A DNA stretch of 64,000 nt from Mucilaginibacter sp. KACC 22063 (GTDB taxonomy: Bacteria > Bacteroidota > Bacteroidia > Sphingobacteriales > Sphingobacteriaceae), in NCBI RefSeq assembly GCF_028736115.1, contig NZ_CP117877.1, positions 186,001 through 250,000 on the forward strand. The letters are read 5' to 3'. Both the position numbers and the translations under genes were made by a program. The notes below the pieces were generated by a model. It saw nothing but the letters and a program-made list of their open reading frames with translations, made no database searches and was not told where the DNA came from. Positions 23,716 to 31,887 of the stretch are shown here, in pieces; the stretch's first letter is position 1, and every line of letters begins with the position of its first letter.

Positions 23716-25092
23716 ATGGTATTTAGAAAACCAGGCAACAGTCGCGACGACAAGCCATCAAGATCAACAGGAAGAAGCGCAAAAAGCGCAGAAGGTTCAG
23801 GAAGCAGAGCTTCATCGGGTCCGCGTTCATCCTCAAAATTCAACAAAGATTTTAACGATTCACCAAGACGTCCCCGTACTACATCGGAAGACGGAGAACG
23901 TAGCTTTAGCAAGTCAGCTGACAGCAAAAGCGGCGAGCGTAGTTTTGGCCGTTCAAGTGGTGGCGACCGCCCTTACAAAAGTACCGGAAAATCTTTTGGT
24001 GATAAACCTGCCCGCAAAACAGGCGATAAGCCATTTGGTGGCAAAAGCAGTGACCGTTCATTCGGCGATAAAAAGTTTGGCAATAAGTCGGGCTTTGGCA
24101 AGTCAGAAGGAAGGTCGTTTGGCAACCGCAGCAGCGATAAGCCTTATGGCGAAAAGAAATTCGGTAATAAATCTGGTTTTAACAGATCAGAAGGCGAATC
24201 ATTCGGCAATCGTAGTTCAGAAGGACGTTATGAAAAACGTACAGAGAACTTTGGTAGACCGTTCAAAAAATCATACGACAAGCCAGAGCGTTCACGCGAC
24301 TTTGATGCCGACAAAAAACCTGCACGTACCATGCGTGCAAAAAAATCAACCACCACTACAGAAAGTAAAGACGACGGCCTGATCAGGTTGAACCGTTATA
24401 TTTCAAACGCAGGTATTTGCTCACGCCGTAAAGCTGATGAGTTGATACAAGCCGGCGTTGTTAGTGTTAATGGCGAGGTTGTTTCAGAACTTGGCTATAA
24501 GGTTGATCCCTCGAAAGATTTGATCCGTTACAATGGGGAAACATTGAAGCGCGAAAAAATGGTTTACGTGTTATTAAATAAACCAAAGGATTATATTACT
24601 ACAACCGACGATCCGCAGGAACGTCGCACAGTAATGCAGTTGGTTGATAAAGCCAGCAAAGAACGCATTTATCCTGTAGGCCGTTTAGACCGTAATACAA
24701 CAGGTTTACTGCTGATGACCAATGATGGCGACCTGGCAGATAAACTTTCGCACCCACGTAATAGCATTACCAAGATATACCAGGTTGAGTTAAGCAAAAG
24801 CTTAACCCAGGGAGATTTAAATAAAATACAATTTGGTGTTGAGCTGGAAGACGGCTTTATTAAGCCAGATGCAGTATCTTATGTACAGGGCGGAACAAAA
24901 CGCGAAGTAGGTATCCAGATCCATAGCGGACGTAACCGCATCGTTCGCCGTATATTTGAACATTTAGGTTATGAAGTAGAAAAGCTTGACCGTTCGGTTT
25001 ATGCCAACCTTACCAAAAAGGACCTTCCGCGTGGCCGATGGAGATTTTTAGACGAAAAAGAGGTGATACAATTAAAGAACCTTGTAAAATAA
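23716..25092 (+). CDS. RluB/RsuA-family rRNA pseudouridine synthase with long basic N-terminal tail
   Basis: The catalytic part makes pseudouridine in ribosomal RNA. It has an S4 RNA-binding domain from about 219 (RLNRYISNAGICSRRKADEL) and a catalytic domain with GRLDRNTTGLLLMTNDG, whose Asp at about 324 is the nucleophile. Before it, residues 1-215 are a disordered Arg/Lys/Ser/Gly/Phe-rich tail. The tail includes a 28-residue tandem unit (KKFGNKSGF ... RSFGNRSS) whose DNA repeats with an 84-base period from 24064 and 24148. Such tails are known in Bacteroidota members. The exact uridine target is not predictable. Confidence 0.92.
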   Translation: MVFRKPGNSRDDKPSRSTGRSAKSAEGSGSRASSGPRSSSKFNKDFNDSPRRPRTTSEDGERSFSKSADSKSGERSFGRSSGGDRPYKSTGKSFGDKPARKTGDKPFGGKSSDRSFGDKKFGNKSGFGKSEGRSFGNRSSDKPYGEKKFGNKSGFNRSEGESFGNRSSEGRYEKRTENFGRPFKKSYDKPERSRDFDADKKPARTMRAKKSTTTTESKDDGLIRLNRYISNAGICSRRKADELIQAGVVSVNGEVVSELGYKVDPSKDLIRYNGETLKREKMVYVLLNKPKDYITTTDDPQERRTVMQLVDKASKERIYPVGRLDRNTTGLLLMTNDGDLADKLSHPRNSITKIYQVELSKSLTQGDLNKIQFGVELEDGFIKPDAVSYVQGGTKREVGIQIHSGRNRIVRRIFEHLGYEVEKLDRSVYANLTKKDLPRGRWRFLDEKEVIQLKNLVK

Positions 25093-25096
25093 AACG

Positions 25097-25126
25097 AAGC
25101 CCTTTGTGAAAGCAAAGGGCTTTTTT
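25097..25126 (+). terminator. Terminator after the pseudouridine synthase
   Basis: The arms AAGCCCTTTG and CAAAGGGCTT pair perfectly around TGAAAG, followed by a T run, 5 bases past the stop codon. Confidence 0.93.
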
Positions 25127-25133
25127 GTTGAAG

Positions 25134-25164
25134 CCTCACCGCAACCCTCTCCAAAAGGAGAGGG
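25134..25164. repeat. Intergenic repeat type A
   Basis: CCTCACCGCAA is followed by a hairpin with arms CCCTCTCC and GGAGAGGG around AAAA. Related copies lie at 25235-25266 and 55926-55956. Confidence 0.75.
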
Positions 25165-25182
25165 AGTTTATACTATCGAAAT

Positions 25183-25219
25183 CGTCTTTGCGAGGAGTGT
25201 AAACGACGAAGCAATCCCC
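25183..25219. repeat. Intergenic repeat type B
   Basis: CGTCTTTGCGAGGAGTGT continues to ACGACGAAGCAATCCCC. It aligns without gaps to 28092-28128 (cydB downstream) and to the minus strand at 19580-19642. Confidence 0.75.
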
Positions 25220-25234
25220 GAGAGGCATGTTTGA

Positions 25235-25266
25235 CCTCACCCCAGCCCTCCTCAAAAGGAAAGGGC
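25235..25266. repeat. Intergenic repeat type A, second copy
   Basis: CCTCACCCCAGCCCTCCTC followed by AAAAGGAAAGGGC is a degenerate copy of 25134-25164. Confidence 0.7.
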
Positions 25267-25282
25267 GTTTTATTATCAAGAT

Positions 25283-25367
25283 CGTCTTTGCGAGGAACGA
25301 TGCAATCACTAGCAATTAATTTGCATCCTGGTGATTGCTTCTCCGCCGAAAGCGGATCGCAATGACG
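25283..25367. repeat. Type B repeat followed by an inverted copy
   Basis: A forward B copy (25283-25309, CGTCTTTGCGAGGAACGA ... GCAATCAC) faces an inverted copy (25331-25367, GTGATTGCTTCTCCG ... GATCGCAATGACG). GCAATCAC and GTGATTGC can pair to form a long hairpin. Confidence 0.75.
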
Positions 25368-25543
25368 TATCTGATAATATTTTTGAGTCTTATCTACTAT
25401 ATATAAATCACTTTGGCCGGGTAGGATTTAGGTAACGCTTCTCTTTTATAATAAATTATCCCCACTCCTCAAAAGCTGGTACAACTAATACTTTAATTCA
25501 TATCTTTTCTAAATTGCATTTTTAGCTTGTAGTTGCACACATT

Positions 25544-25559
25544 GTAACGCTTCCGTTAC
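25544..25559. promoter_or_regulatory. Palindrome upstream of cydA, possible operator
   Basis: GTAACG CTTC CGTTAC is a perfect 6-base inverted repeat, 40 bases before the cydA ATG. It could be a binding site for a dimeric oxygen or redox regulator, but the regulator is not identifiable. Confidence 0.35.
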
Positions 25560-25599
25560 GACATTTGAATTGCAGCGACTGCCTTAAAATTAAATAGTT

Positions 25600-26973
25600 A
25601 TGAACGTTGAAATATTAGCCCGTGTCCAATTCGCGTTTACAATTGCTTTCCATTACATCTATCCGCCGCTTAGCATTGGCCTTGGATTAAACATGGTCAT
25701 TATGGAAGCCATGTATCTGAAAACCGGAGAGAAGATCTATGAAAAGATGACCAAATTTTTTGTGCGCATTTTCGCCTTAATATTTGGTATCGGTGTGGCT
25801 ACCGGTATTGTAATGGAATTTGAGTTTGGTACCAACTGGGCTACCTATTCCCGTTATGTGGGCGATGTTTTTGGCAGCGCATTGGCCGCTGAAGGTATCT
25901 TTGCCTTTGCGCTCGAATCTGGTTTCCTGGGTATATTACTTTTCGGCTGGAATAAGGTTAGTCCTAAAGTGCATTTCATTTCAACATTGCTGGTCACATT
26001 AGGGTCAATGTTTTCGGCCATATGGATAGTGGTTGCTAATTCATGGCAGCAAACCCCTGCAGGTTATCACATAGTGGGTACCGGCTTCAATGCCCGGGCA
26101 CAGATCACCGATTTTTGGGCAATGGTTTTTAACCCGTCATCCGTGCAGCGCATAACGCATGTATGGCTGGGGGCATTTTTATCAGGTACGTTTTTGGTGT
26201 TAAGTATCAGCGCCTATTACCTGCTTAAAAACCGTTATGTCAGTTTTTCAAGAAAGTCATTCAAAATATCCTTGGTACTGGCCACCATTTGTTCACTGGC
26301 GCAACTATTCGCAGGCCATGAGTCGGCAAAGGTAGTGGCCGATTACCAGCCTGCTAAGCTGGCTGCTATTGAGGGACACTTTGATGGCTCAAAACCGGCT
26401 GATATGTACCTGATTGGATATATCGATCAAAAGAAAAACGAGACAAAGGGTATTGGTATTCCGGGTGGCTTAAGTTTTATTACCAAAGGCGACTTCAAAA
26501 AGCCGGTTACCGGATTAAATAATTTCAAACCGGACGACCGGCCGCATGCTTTGAATTTTGTGTTCCAAACGTATCACCTCATGGTAGCTATCGGCATGTT
26601 TATGATAGCACTTACCCTGTATGCATGCTTTTTATGGTGGCGTGGCAAACTATTTAATAAAAGGTGGCTGATGTACATCTTCGCTTTTTCGGTATTGCTG
26701 CCGCAGCTGGCTAACCAGGTAGGCTGGTACACAGCCGAAGTTGGCCGCCAGCCCTGGGTAGTGTATGGGCTGCTCCGCACATCGCATGCGCTCTCACAAG
26801 CTGTAAAGGCAGAAGCCGTTGTGTTTTCGCTTATCCTTTTCACATTTGTTTATATCATCTTGTTCAGCTTGTTTATTTACCTGCTTAACAAGAAAATTAA
26901 ACATGGGCCGTTCGACGAAGAGAACCTTGACCATAGTCCGCGTCATATAGAAATGGCAGATTCATTATCATAA
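25600..26973 (+). CDS. cydA: Cytochrome bd ubiquinol oxidase subunit I
   Basis: CydA carries hemes b558, b595 and d and oxidises quinol to reduce O2 with high affinity in the inner membrane. The N-terminus QFAFTIAFHYIYPPLSIGL holds His18 for the b595/d site. Further signatures are GIVMEFEFGTNWA, FALESGFLGILLFGWNKVSP, RITHVWLGAFLSGTF with a heme-ligand His, and QVGWYTAEVGRQPWVVYG. The 457 residues are within range for short-Q-loop forms. cydB follows 12 bases later. Confidence 0.97.
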   Translation: MNVEILARVQFAFTIAFHYIYPPLSIGLGLNMVIMEAMYLKTGEKIYEKMTKFFVRIFALIFGIGVATGIVMEFEFGTNWATYSRYVGDVFGSALAAEGIFAFALESGFLGILLFGWNKVSPKVHFISTLLVTLGSMFSAIWIVVANSWQQTPAGYHIVGTGFNARAQITDFWAMVFNPSSVQRITHVWLGAFLSGTFLVLSISAYYLLKNRYVSFSRKSFKISLVLATICSLAQLFAGHESAKVVADYQPAKLAAIEGHFDGSKPADMYLIGYIDQKKNETKGIGIPGGLSFITKGDFKKPVTGLNNFKPDDRPHALNFVFQTYHLMVAIGMFMIALTLYACFLWWRGKLFNKRWLMYIFAFSVLLPQLANQVGWYTAEVGRQPWVVYGLLRTSHALSQAVKAEAVVFSLILFTFVYIILFSLFIYLLNKKIKHGPFDEENLDHSPRHIEMADSLS

Positions 26974-26985
26974 ACAGTAATACAC

Positions 26986-28020
26986 ATGGCAACATTTTTA
27001 GGTATCGATTATCAAACATGGTGGTTCCTGCTAATTGGAGCAGTGTTTACAGGCTATATAATTTTAGATGGATTTGACTTGGGCGCCGGTGCACTGCACC
27101 TGTTTTTTAACAAGGAGGATAGCCGGCGTATTGCGCTTAATGCAATTGGCCCGGTTTGGGACGGCAATGAAGTTTGGATAGTGATAGGCGGCGGTTCGTT
27201 ATTTGCTGGTTTCCCGGAGGTTTACGCTTCGCTGCTATCTGCGTTTTATGTGCCTTTTATGCTTTTTCTTACCGGCATAATATTCAGGGCCATATCTATT
27301 GAATTTAGGAGCAAGGAACCAATGAAATGGTGGCGCAGAATGTGGGATATCTGTTATGCCTGCTCAAGCTCGCTGATTGCCTTTTTATTAGGGGTAATAT
27401 TGGGCAATGTAATACAAGGGATAAACATGGGGGCCGACCATGTATTCCGTGGCAATGTGCTTGATTTTGTTAACCCATATTCTATACTGATGGGGATCAC
27501 TACTCTGGCTTTAATGATGATGCACGGTGCTATTTACCTGGTAATGAAAACAGAGAACAGACTGTATACCAAGCTTACCATTATGGTGCGGGATACCACC
27601 ATCTTTTTTGTGATTATGATACTGCTAACCTCTTTTTACACACTGCTTTACCTGCCGCACATGGCTATCACCATGCGCAGGTACCCTGTAATGTTTGTTA
27701 TCCCGGTAATGATGGTATTAGCTATAGCTAACGTAACCCGGCAAATCACCAAGCGTAAATATTTGTTTGCCTTTATATCTTCGGCGGTAACCATCAGCCT
27801 GTTAATGGTGTTGGTAGCCATAGAACTTTACCCTAACATGCTGCTTTCAAAAGTAAATCCGGCTTATCACCTTACTGTTTACAACGCATCCTCATCGGAA
27901 AAGACGTTGGGCATTATGCTGATCTTTGCAGCCATAGGCGTACCGTTGGTTGTAGGCTATACCACTTTTGTATTTTTCACCTTTAAGGGAAAAGTAAAGC
28001 TGGATGAAATGAGTTATTAG
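26986..28020 (+). CDS. cydB: Cytochrome bd ubiquinol oxidase subunit II
   Basis: CydB pairs with CydA to form the bd oxidase. It has about eight hydrophobic helices and the family start WWFLLIGAVFTGYIILDGFDLGAGAL. GPVWDGNEVWIVIGGGSLFAGFPE follows, which is diagnostic. The 344 residues are normal. No cydX-like small ORF or cydCD transporter genes are next to it. A repeat C copy begins within a few bases of its stop codon. Confidence 0.97.
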   Translation: MATFLGIDYQTWWFLLIGAVFTGYIILDGFDLGAGALHLFFNKEDSRRIALNAIGPVWDGNEVWIVIGGGSLFAGFPEVYASLLSAFYVPFMLFLTGIIFRAISIEFRSKEPMKWWRRMWDICYACSSSLIAFLLGVILGNVIQGINMGADHVFRGNVLDFVNPYSILMGITTLALMMMHGAIYLVMKTENRLYTKLTIMVRDTTIFFVIMILLTSFYTLLYLPHMAITMRRYPVMFVIPVMMVLAIANVTRQITKRKYLFAFISSAVTISLLMVLVAIELYPNMLLSKVNPAYHLTVYNASSSEKTLGIMLIFAAIGVPLVVGYTTFVFFTFKGKVKLDEMSY

Positions 28021-28023
28021 ATT

Positions 28024-28066
28024 TGAAGATAAGAGCTCAGAGACGAGAAGCCAGAGGTCAGATATA
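28024..28066 (+). repeat. Intergenic repeat type C, after the cydB stop
   Basis: GAAGATAAGAGCTCAGAGAC continues to GAGAAGCCAGAGGTCAGATAT. It matches the minus-strand copy at the end of uvrA (19688-19733), and both abut a stop codon. Confidence 0.7.
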
Positions 28067-28091
28067 AAAACTTTATAATAGAAGCAGACAC

Positions 28092-28128
28092 CGTCTTGGC
28101 GAAGAGTGTTAGCGACGAATAAATCCCC
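28092..28128 (+). repeat. Intergenic repeat type B
   Basis: CGTCTTGGCGAAGAGTGT continues to GCGACGAATAAATCCCC, a diverged version of 25183-25219. It follows repeat C by 25 bases. Confidence 0.7.
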
Positions 28129-28182
28129 TGCTTTAAAAGTAATTAGCTTAAATTTTCATTGCATTTAGAGAGCAGCAAGGGG

Positions 28183-28764
28183 TTACTGCTCCTTCAAAAA
28201 CGCCATCAGCTTTTCCATGGCTTTTGCACGGTGGCTAATGCGGTTCTTTTCTTCCATAGTCATTTCGGCAAAGGTAACGTCATATCCTTCTGGCTGGAAG
28301 ATGGGGTCATACCCAAAACCTTCTGATCCTGACAGTTCATTTCGGATAGTGCCTTCAACCGTACCTTCAAAAAAGTGCTCCTCACCATTCCATATCAATG
28401 AAATCACAGTGATGAAACGTGCCCTGCGGTTTTCAATGCCCTGCAAATTATCAAGCACCTTTTTTATGTTGGCAGCATGGTTGCCATGTTTCCCGGCATA
28501 ACGTGCAGAGTAAACGCCAGGCTCCCCATTCAGTGCTTCTATCTCCAGTCCGCTGTCGTCGCCAAAGCAATCGAGGCGATACTTATTAAAAATATGATGG
28601 CTTTTTATCGAGGCATTTGCATGAAAAGTTGCGCCGTTCTCTTCAATATCATCCGTACAGCCAATATCATTAAGAGTTAATAGTTTAAACTTGTCGCCAA
28701 TTTTATCAGCAACTTCATCCAGCTTATGGCGGTTATTTGTGGCAAAAACTAATTGGTGAGGCAT
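28183..28764 (-). CDS. rdgB: RdgB/HAM1-family non-canonical purine NTP pyrophosphatase
   Basis: The enzyme hydrolyses ITP, dITP and XTP so that damaged purines are not put into DNA or RNA. Signatures: FATNNRHKLDEV (6-17) for the nucleotide-binding start, FGDDSGLEIEALNGEPGVYSARYAG with the catalytic Asp pair, GFGYDPIF, and SHRAKAMEKL at the C-terminus. The 193 residues are full length. It lies 1 base downstream of an unknown gene and is likely co-transcribed with it. Confidence 0.96.
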   Translation of the reverse strand: MPHQLVFATNNRHKLDEVADKIGDKFKLLTLNDIGCTDDIEENGATFHANASIKSHHIFNKYRLDCFGDDSGLEIEALNGEPGVYSARYAGKHGNHAANIKKVLDNLQGIENRRARFITVISLIWNGEEHFFEGTVEGTIRNELSGSEGFGYDPIFQPEGYDVTFAEMTMEEKNRISHRAKAMEKLMAFLKEQ

Positions 28765-28765
28765 A

Positions 28766-29269
28766 TTAAAAATTCTTCATTTGTTCCCAAAATGACTTTG
28801 CCTTTTCACGGTCGGCCAGCATTTCGGTAAAACTATAAGTATGCAGCTGTTTGATATCGCCTTCGGCAATGGTGTTTATATTTATTGATGGTAATCCGCT
28901 AATAACTGCTGTGGAACCCAGTACAACCAGCTTTGTAGGCTTATAAAATGAAACGATATGCTGCTGAACTTGCGGATCAACTTTAGCAACGTTTAAAATA
29001 GCTACATCAGCCAAAGTAAGTTCTTTTCTGCCAAGCGTACTTTCCAGCGCTTTCTGATGCGCCGGGTCCATGTGTTCATGGTCGCTGTAATGTACTAATA
29101 TCAGAAACTGCTTGTTGTTATTTCCCAGGCAATTAAATTGCGGTTCGGGCGTTTTTTCTTCTGTGGGTGCAGCTGCGGGGCCTTCAGCATAAAAAGCCTT
29201 ATCTTCTTTAAGCAGGTATAATTCGTCCTGCAAAAAAAACTGAAGAAAGGCGGTGTCGTCCGTTGGCAT
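28766..29269 (-). CDS. Conserved-looking protein of unknown function
   Basis: The ATG at 29269 is preferred to a TTG three codons earlier. The protein has 167 residues, is soluble and lacks a signal peptide. It has an N-terminal part rich in Phe/Leu (FLQFFLQDELYLL), an acidic Pro/Glu linker and a C-terminal domain with FLILVHYSDHEH and KLVVLGSTAVISGLPS, which looks like an alpha/beta fold. I do not recognise a family. Because it is translationally close to rdgB, a role in nucleotide or DNA metabolism is possible but unproven. Confidence 0.75.
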   Translation of the reverse strand: MPTDDTAFLQFFLQDELYLLKEDKAFYAEGPAAAPTEEKTPEPQFNCLGNNNKQFLILVHYSDHEHMDPAHQKALESTLGRKELTLADVAILNVAKVDPQVQQHIVSFYKPTKLVVLGSTAVISGLPSININTIAEGDIKQLHTYSFTEMLADREKAKSFWEQMKNF

Positions 29270-29442
29270 ATTTAACAAATTTTAACCAAAAATACTTAAA
29301 GCAACTGAGCCATAATCAGCATATTCGTAAAATATTGGCTATTATGGCTAAATAACATTTTAAACGCCTGCAGTTCAATAAAAATTGCGAAATTTGTTGA
29401 TTATTAGTGCCGCAGGGTATCGTAAGGAATATTAAAAATTAG

Positions 29443-30846
29443 ATGAGAAAATTCGGATTAGCCATTTTAGGCTTATTGCTGGTAATTTCAGTTTCAAAAG
29501 CGCAGCAACGCTCGGTTGACAAAATTGCCGGTGTTGTGGGCAGCAGCATCATTCTACAGTCAGACATTGAACAGCTTTATGCCCAATACCTGGCTCAGGG
29601 TGCAACATTACCACCAAACTTTAAATGTGAGATATTACAAAACCAGCTTACTCAGAAAATATTAGCTCAGCAGGCCGTTATCGATAGCGTTAGCGTAAAA
29701 GACGATGAGGTTGATGCCGAGCTTGATCGCCGTATGCGTTCAATGGTGCAACGTGCCGGTGGCGAGGAGCGCCTGGAGCAATTCTTAGGACGTTCTATTA
29801 TCCAGTACAAAGACGAGATCCGCAACGAAATCCGCGAAAGCATGGTTGCCGATCGTATGCGCGGCAAGATCACTGAAAAGATCAGCGTTACCCCGCTTGA
29901 TGTAAAAAACTATTACGACAAAATTCCTAAAGACAGCTTGCCATCCTTCAACAAAGAAGTTGAGGTGGGGGTGATCAGTTTTAACCCAACACTGAACAAG
30001 GAAGAGAAGGAAATGTCGAAAGAGAAAGCAGAAGAGCTACGTGCCCGTGTTAAAAAAGGAGAAGACTTTGCCACTTTGGCAAGGCTTTATTCGCAAGATC
30101 CTGGTTCTGCACCTCAAGGTGGCGACCTTGGTTTTAACGAACGTGGTACATTTGTAAAAGAATTTAGTGCAATGGCTTTCAGATTAAAGGCTGGTGAATT
30201 GTCTCCGGTATTTGAAACCGATTATGGTTTTCACTTTTTACAAGTGATTGAGCGCCGCGGTGAGCAGGTGCATGTGCGCCATATCCTGATTATGCCTCAA
30301 ATTACCCAGGCAAGTGTTGACCGGGCTAAAATGAAGGCAGACAGCGTTTACGACCTGCTGACCAAGAATAAAAAGATTGATTTCTCAAGTGCGGCTGCCT
30401 ATTACTCAGACGATAAGGATACCAAGTACAACGGCGGTATGATGCTTAACGCAGATAACGTACAAACCCGCTCTACTTACATACCAACGGATAAGCTTGA
30501 TCCGCAGGTGGCGCTGGTAACTGATACCATGAAGGTAGGTGAAATTTCTAAACCTATACTGTATACTGCACAGGATGGCAAAAAAAGCTATCGTATATTT
30601 TTATTGAAATCTGTTACCGATGCGCATAAAGCTAACCTTGCGCAGGATTTTCCAAAAATTAAAGATGCCGCTTACAATGAAAAAGTAAACCGTACCGTGA
30701 GCGAGTGGTTTGAGAAAAAACGTAAGCAAACATTTATACGTGTTGACCCTGAATACCAGGGTTGCGCTATGGTGAAAAGGTGGATGGACAGCGCGCCTAA
30801 AGCAGTAGCTGCCACTACTACTACAACCGATACGCCAAAACAGTAA
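29443..30846 (+). CDS. SurA-like periplasmic chaperone / parvulin peptidyl-prolyl isomerase
   Basis: SurA-type proteins escort outer-membrane proteins through the periplasm. A signal peptide ends at VSKAQ (about 21). A SurA-N chaperone domain (about 22-165) starts RSVDKIAGVVGSSIILQSDIE. A first parvulin domain spans about 170-275, with LARLYSQDPGSAPQGGDLGF and YGFHFLQVIERR. A second, divergent one starts at VHVRHILIMPQ. The 467 residues fit the family. The MoxR gene begins 1 base after its stop. Confidence 0.93.
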   Translation: MRKFGLAILGLLLVISVSKAQQRSVDKIAGVVGSSIILQSDIEQLYAQYLAQGATLPPNFKCEILQNQLTQKILAQQAVIDSVSVKDDEVDAELDRRMRSMVQRAGGEERLEQFLGRSIIQYKDEIRNEIRESMVADRMRGKITEKISVTPLDVKNYYDKIPKDSLPSFNKEVEVGVISFNPTLNKEEKEMSKEKAEELRARVKKGEDFATLARLYSQDPGSAPQGGDLGFNERGTFVKEFSAMAFRLKAGELSPVFETDYGFHFLQVIERRGEQVHVRHILIMPQITQASVDRAKMKADSVYDLLTKNKKIDFSSAAAYYSDDKDTKYNGGMMLNADNVQTRSTYIPTDKLDPQVALVTDTMKVGEISKPILYTAQDGKKSYRIFLLKSVTDAHKANLAQDFPKIKDAAYNEKVNRTVSEWFEKKRKQTFIRVDPEYQGCAMVKRWMDSAPKAVAATTTTTDTPKQ

Positions 30847-30847
30847 T

Positions 30848-31816
30848 ATGCATTCGTTATACCGGTCAGAAGTTGAGGCAGCCGACGCCTTAAAGCAAGT
30901 ATATGATAAGGCCCGATCTGAAATTGCCAAAGTTATAGTTGGCCAGGAGGATGTGGTTAAGTCTGTACTTATTGCCGTGTTCAGCAATGGGCATTGCCTT
31001 TTGGTAGGTGTACCTGGCTTAGCAAAAACTTTACTGGTACAAACGGTAGCACGTGTACTCGATCTTAACTTTAACCGTATACAGTTTACGCCCGACCTGA
31101 TGCCTTCGGACATTATAGGTTCTGAGGTACTGGGCGAAGACAGGAACTTTAAATTTATACACGGACCAGTATTTTCTAATATCATATTGGCTGACGAGAT
31201 TAACCGTACGCCACCAAAAACGCAGGCTGCATTATTAGAAGCCATGCAGGAAAAAGCGGTTACAGCTTCGGGAGTTACTTATAAACTCGCACAGCCATTT
31301 TTTGTATTAGCTACCCAAAACCCTATTGAACAGGAAGGTACTTATCCACTGCCAGAGGCGCAGTTAGACCGTTTTATGTTTAACGTGTCGCTTACCTATC
31401 CAACATTTGCCGAAGAGTTACAGGTGGTAAAAAATACCACAGGTACTCAGGTAGCAGAATTGCATAAGGTACTGAATGCCGAACAGATTATTTATTTTCA
31501 GCAATTGGTTCGCAATATACCTGTAACCGATCATGTGCTTGAATATGCCGTTAAACTGGCTGCCAAAACGCGCCCGCAAGGCGAATTGGCTACGCCGCTG
31601 GTAAAGCGTTTATTAAATTGGGGTGCTGGCCCGCGTGCTTCGCAATTTCTTGTTTTAGGGGCTAAATGTCATGCCGTGATCAGCGGTAAATATTCGCCGG
31701 ATGTTGAGGACGTACAGGCTGTAGCAAAAGCTATTTTAAGGCACCGTATTGTGCGCAGCTATCAGGCTGAGGCAGAAGGCTTGTCTGCCGATCAAATCAT
31801 TGAACAGCTATTTTAA
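30848..31816 (+). CDS. MoxR-family AAA+ ATPase
   Basis: MoxR ATPases act as chaperones that mature or activate partner proteins, usually with a DUF58/VWA partner. Walker A is GVPGLAKT (about 56-63), Walker B is IILADEINRTPPK, and sensor 1 is VLATQNPIEQEGTYPLPEAQLDRF. The 322 residues are full length. It directly follows the SurA-like gene (1-base gap) and ends at a strong terminator. The usual DUF58 and BatA-type partner genes are absent, so it may work with the chaperone upstream (inference). Confidence 0.95.
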   Translation: MHSLYRSEVEAADALKQVYDKARSEIAKVIVGQEDVVKSVLIAVFSNGHCLLVGVPGLAKTLLVQTVARVLDLNFNRIQFTPDLMPSDIIGSEVLGEDRNFKFIHGPVFSNIILADEINRTPPKTQAALLEAMQEKAVTASGVTYKLAQPFFVLATQNPIEQEGTYPLPEAQLDRFMFNVSLTYPTFAEELQVVKNTTGTQVAELHKVLNAEQIIYFQQLVRNIPVTDHVLEYAVKLAAKTRPQGELATPLVKRLLNWGAGPRASQFLVLGAKCHAVISGKYSPDVEDVQAVAKAILRHRIVRSYQAEAEGLSADQIIEQLF

Positions 31817-31832
31817 AATCAAAATATTCACA

Positions 31833-31870
31833 AAACAGAAAGGGCTGCCATTTGGCAGCCCTTTCTGTTT
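31833..31870. terminator. Bidirectional terminator after the moxR-like gene
   Basis: A 17-base perfect stem, AAACAGAAAGGGCTGCC with GGCAGCCCTTTCTGTTT, surrounds the loop ATTT. It lies between convergent genes and can serve both. Confidence 0.93.
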
Positions 31871-31887
31871 ATATCTAAGAAAATCTA

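Larger units (their letters stand above)
25093..25599. other. 507-base gap with repeat cluster before cydAB
   Basis: The gap starts with a strong terminator. It then holds alternating intergenic repeats in the order A-B-A-B-inverted B (25134-25367), an AT-rich spacer and a short palindrome near the cydA start. There is no gene in it. Confidence 0.7.

Noticed and set aside
23679..23927. Minus-strand frame opposite the tail of the pseudouridine synthase
   Set aside because: It is a shadow of low-complexity coding sequence with biased composition.
25134..25367. Possible CRISPR array
   Set aside because: The repeats are only two types in alternation, differ among copies and have no regular unique spacers; no cas genes are present.
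30601..31245. A 214-codon minus-strand frame across the surA-like and moxR-like genes
   Set aside because: It overlaps two strongly supported plus-strand genes and has no domain signal.
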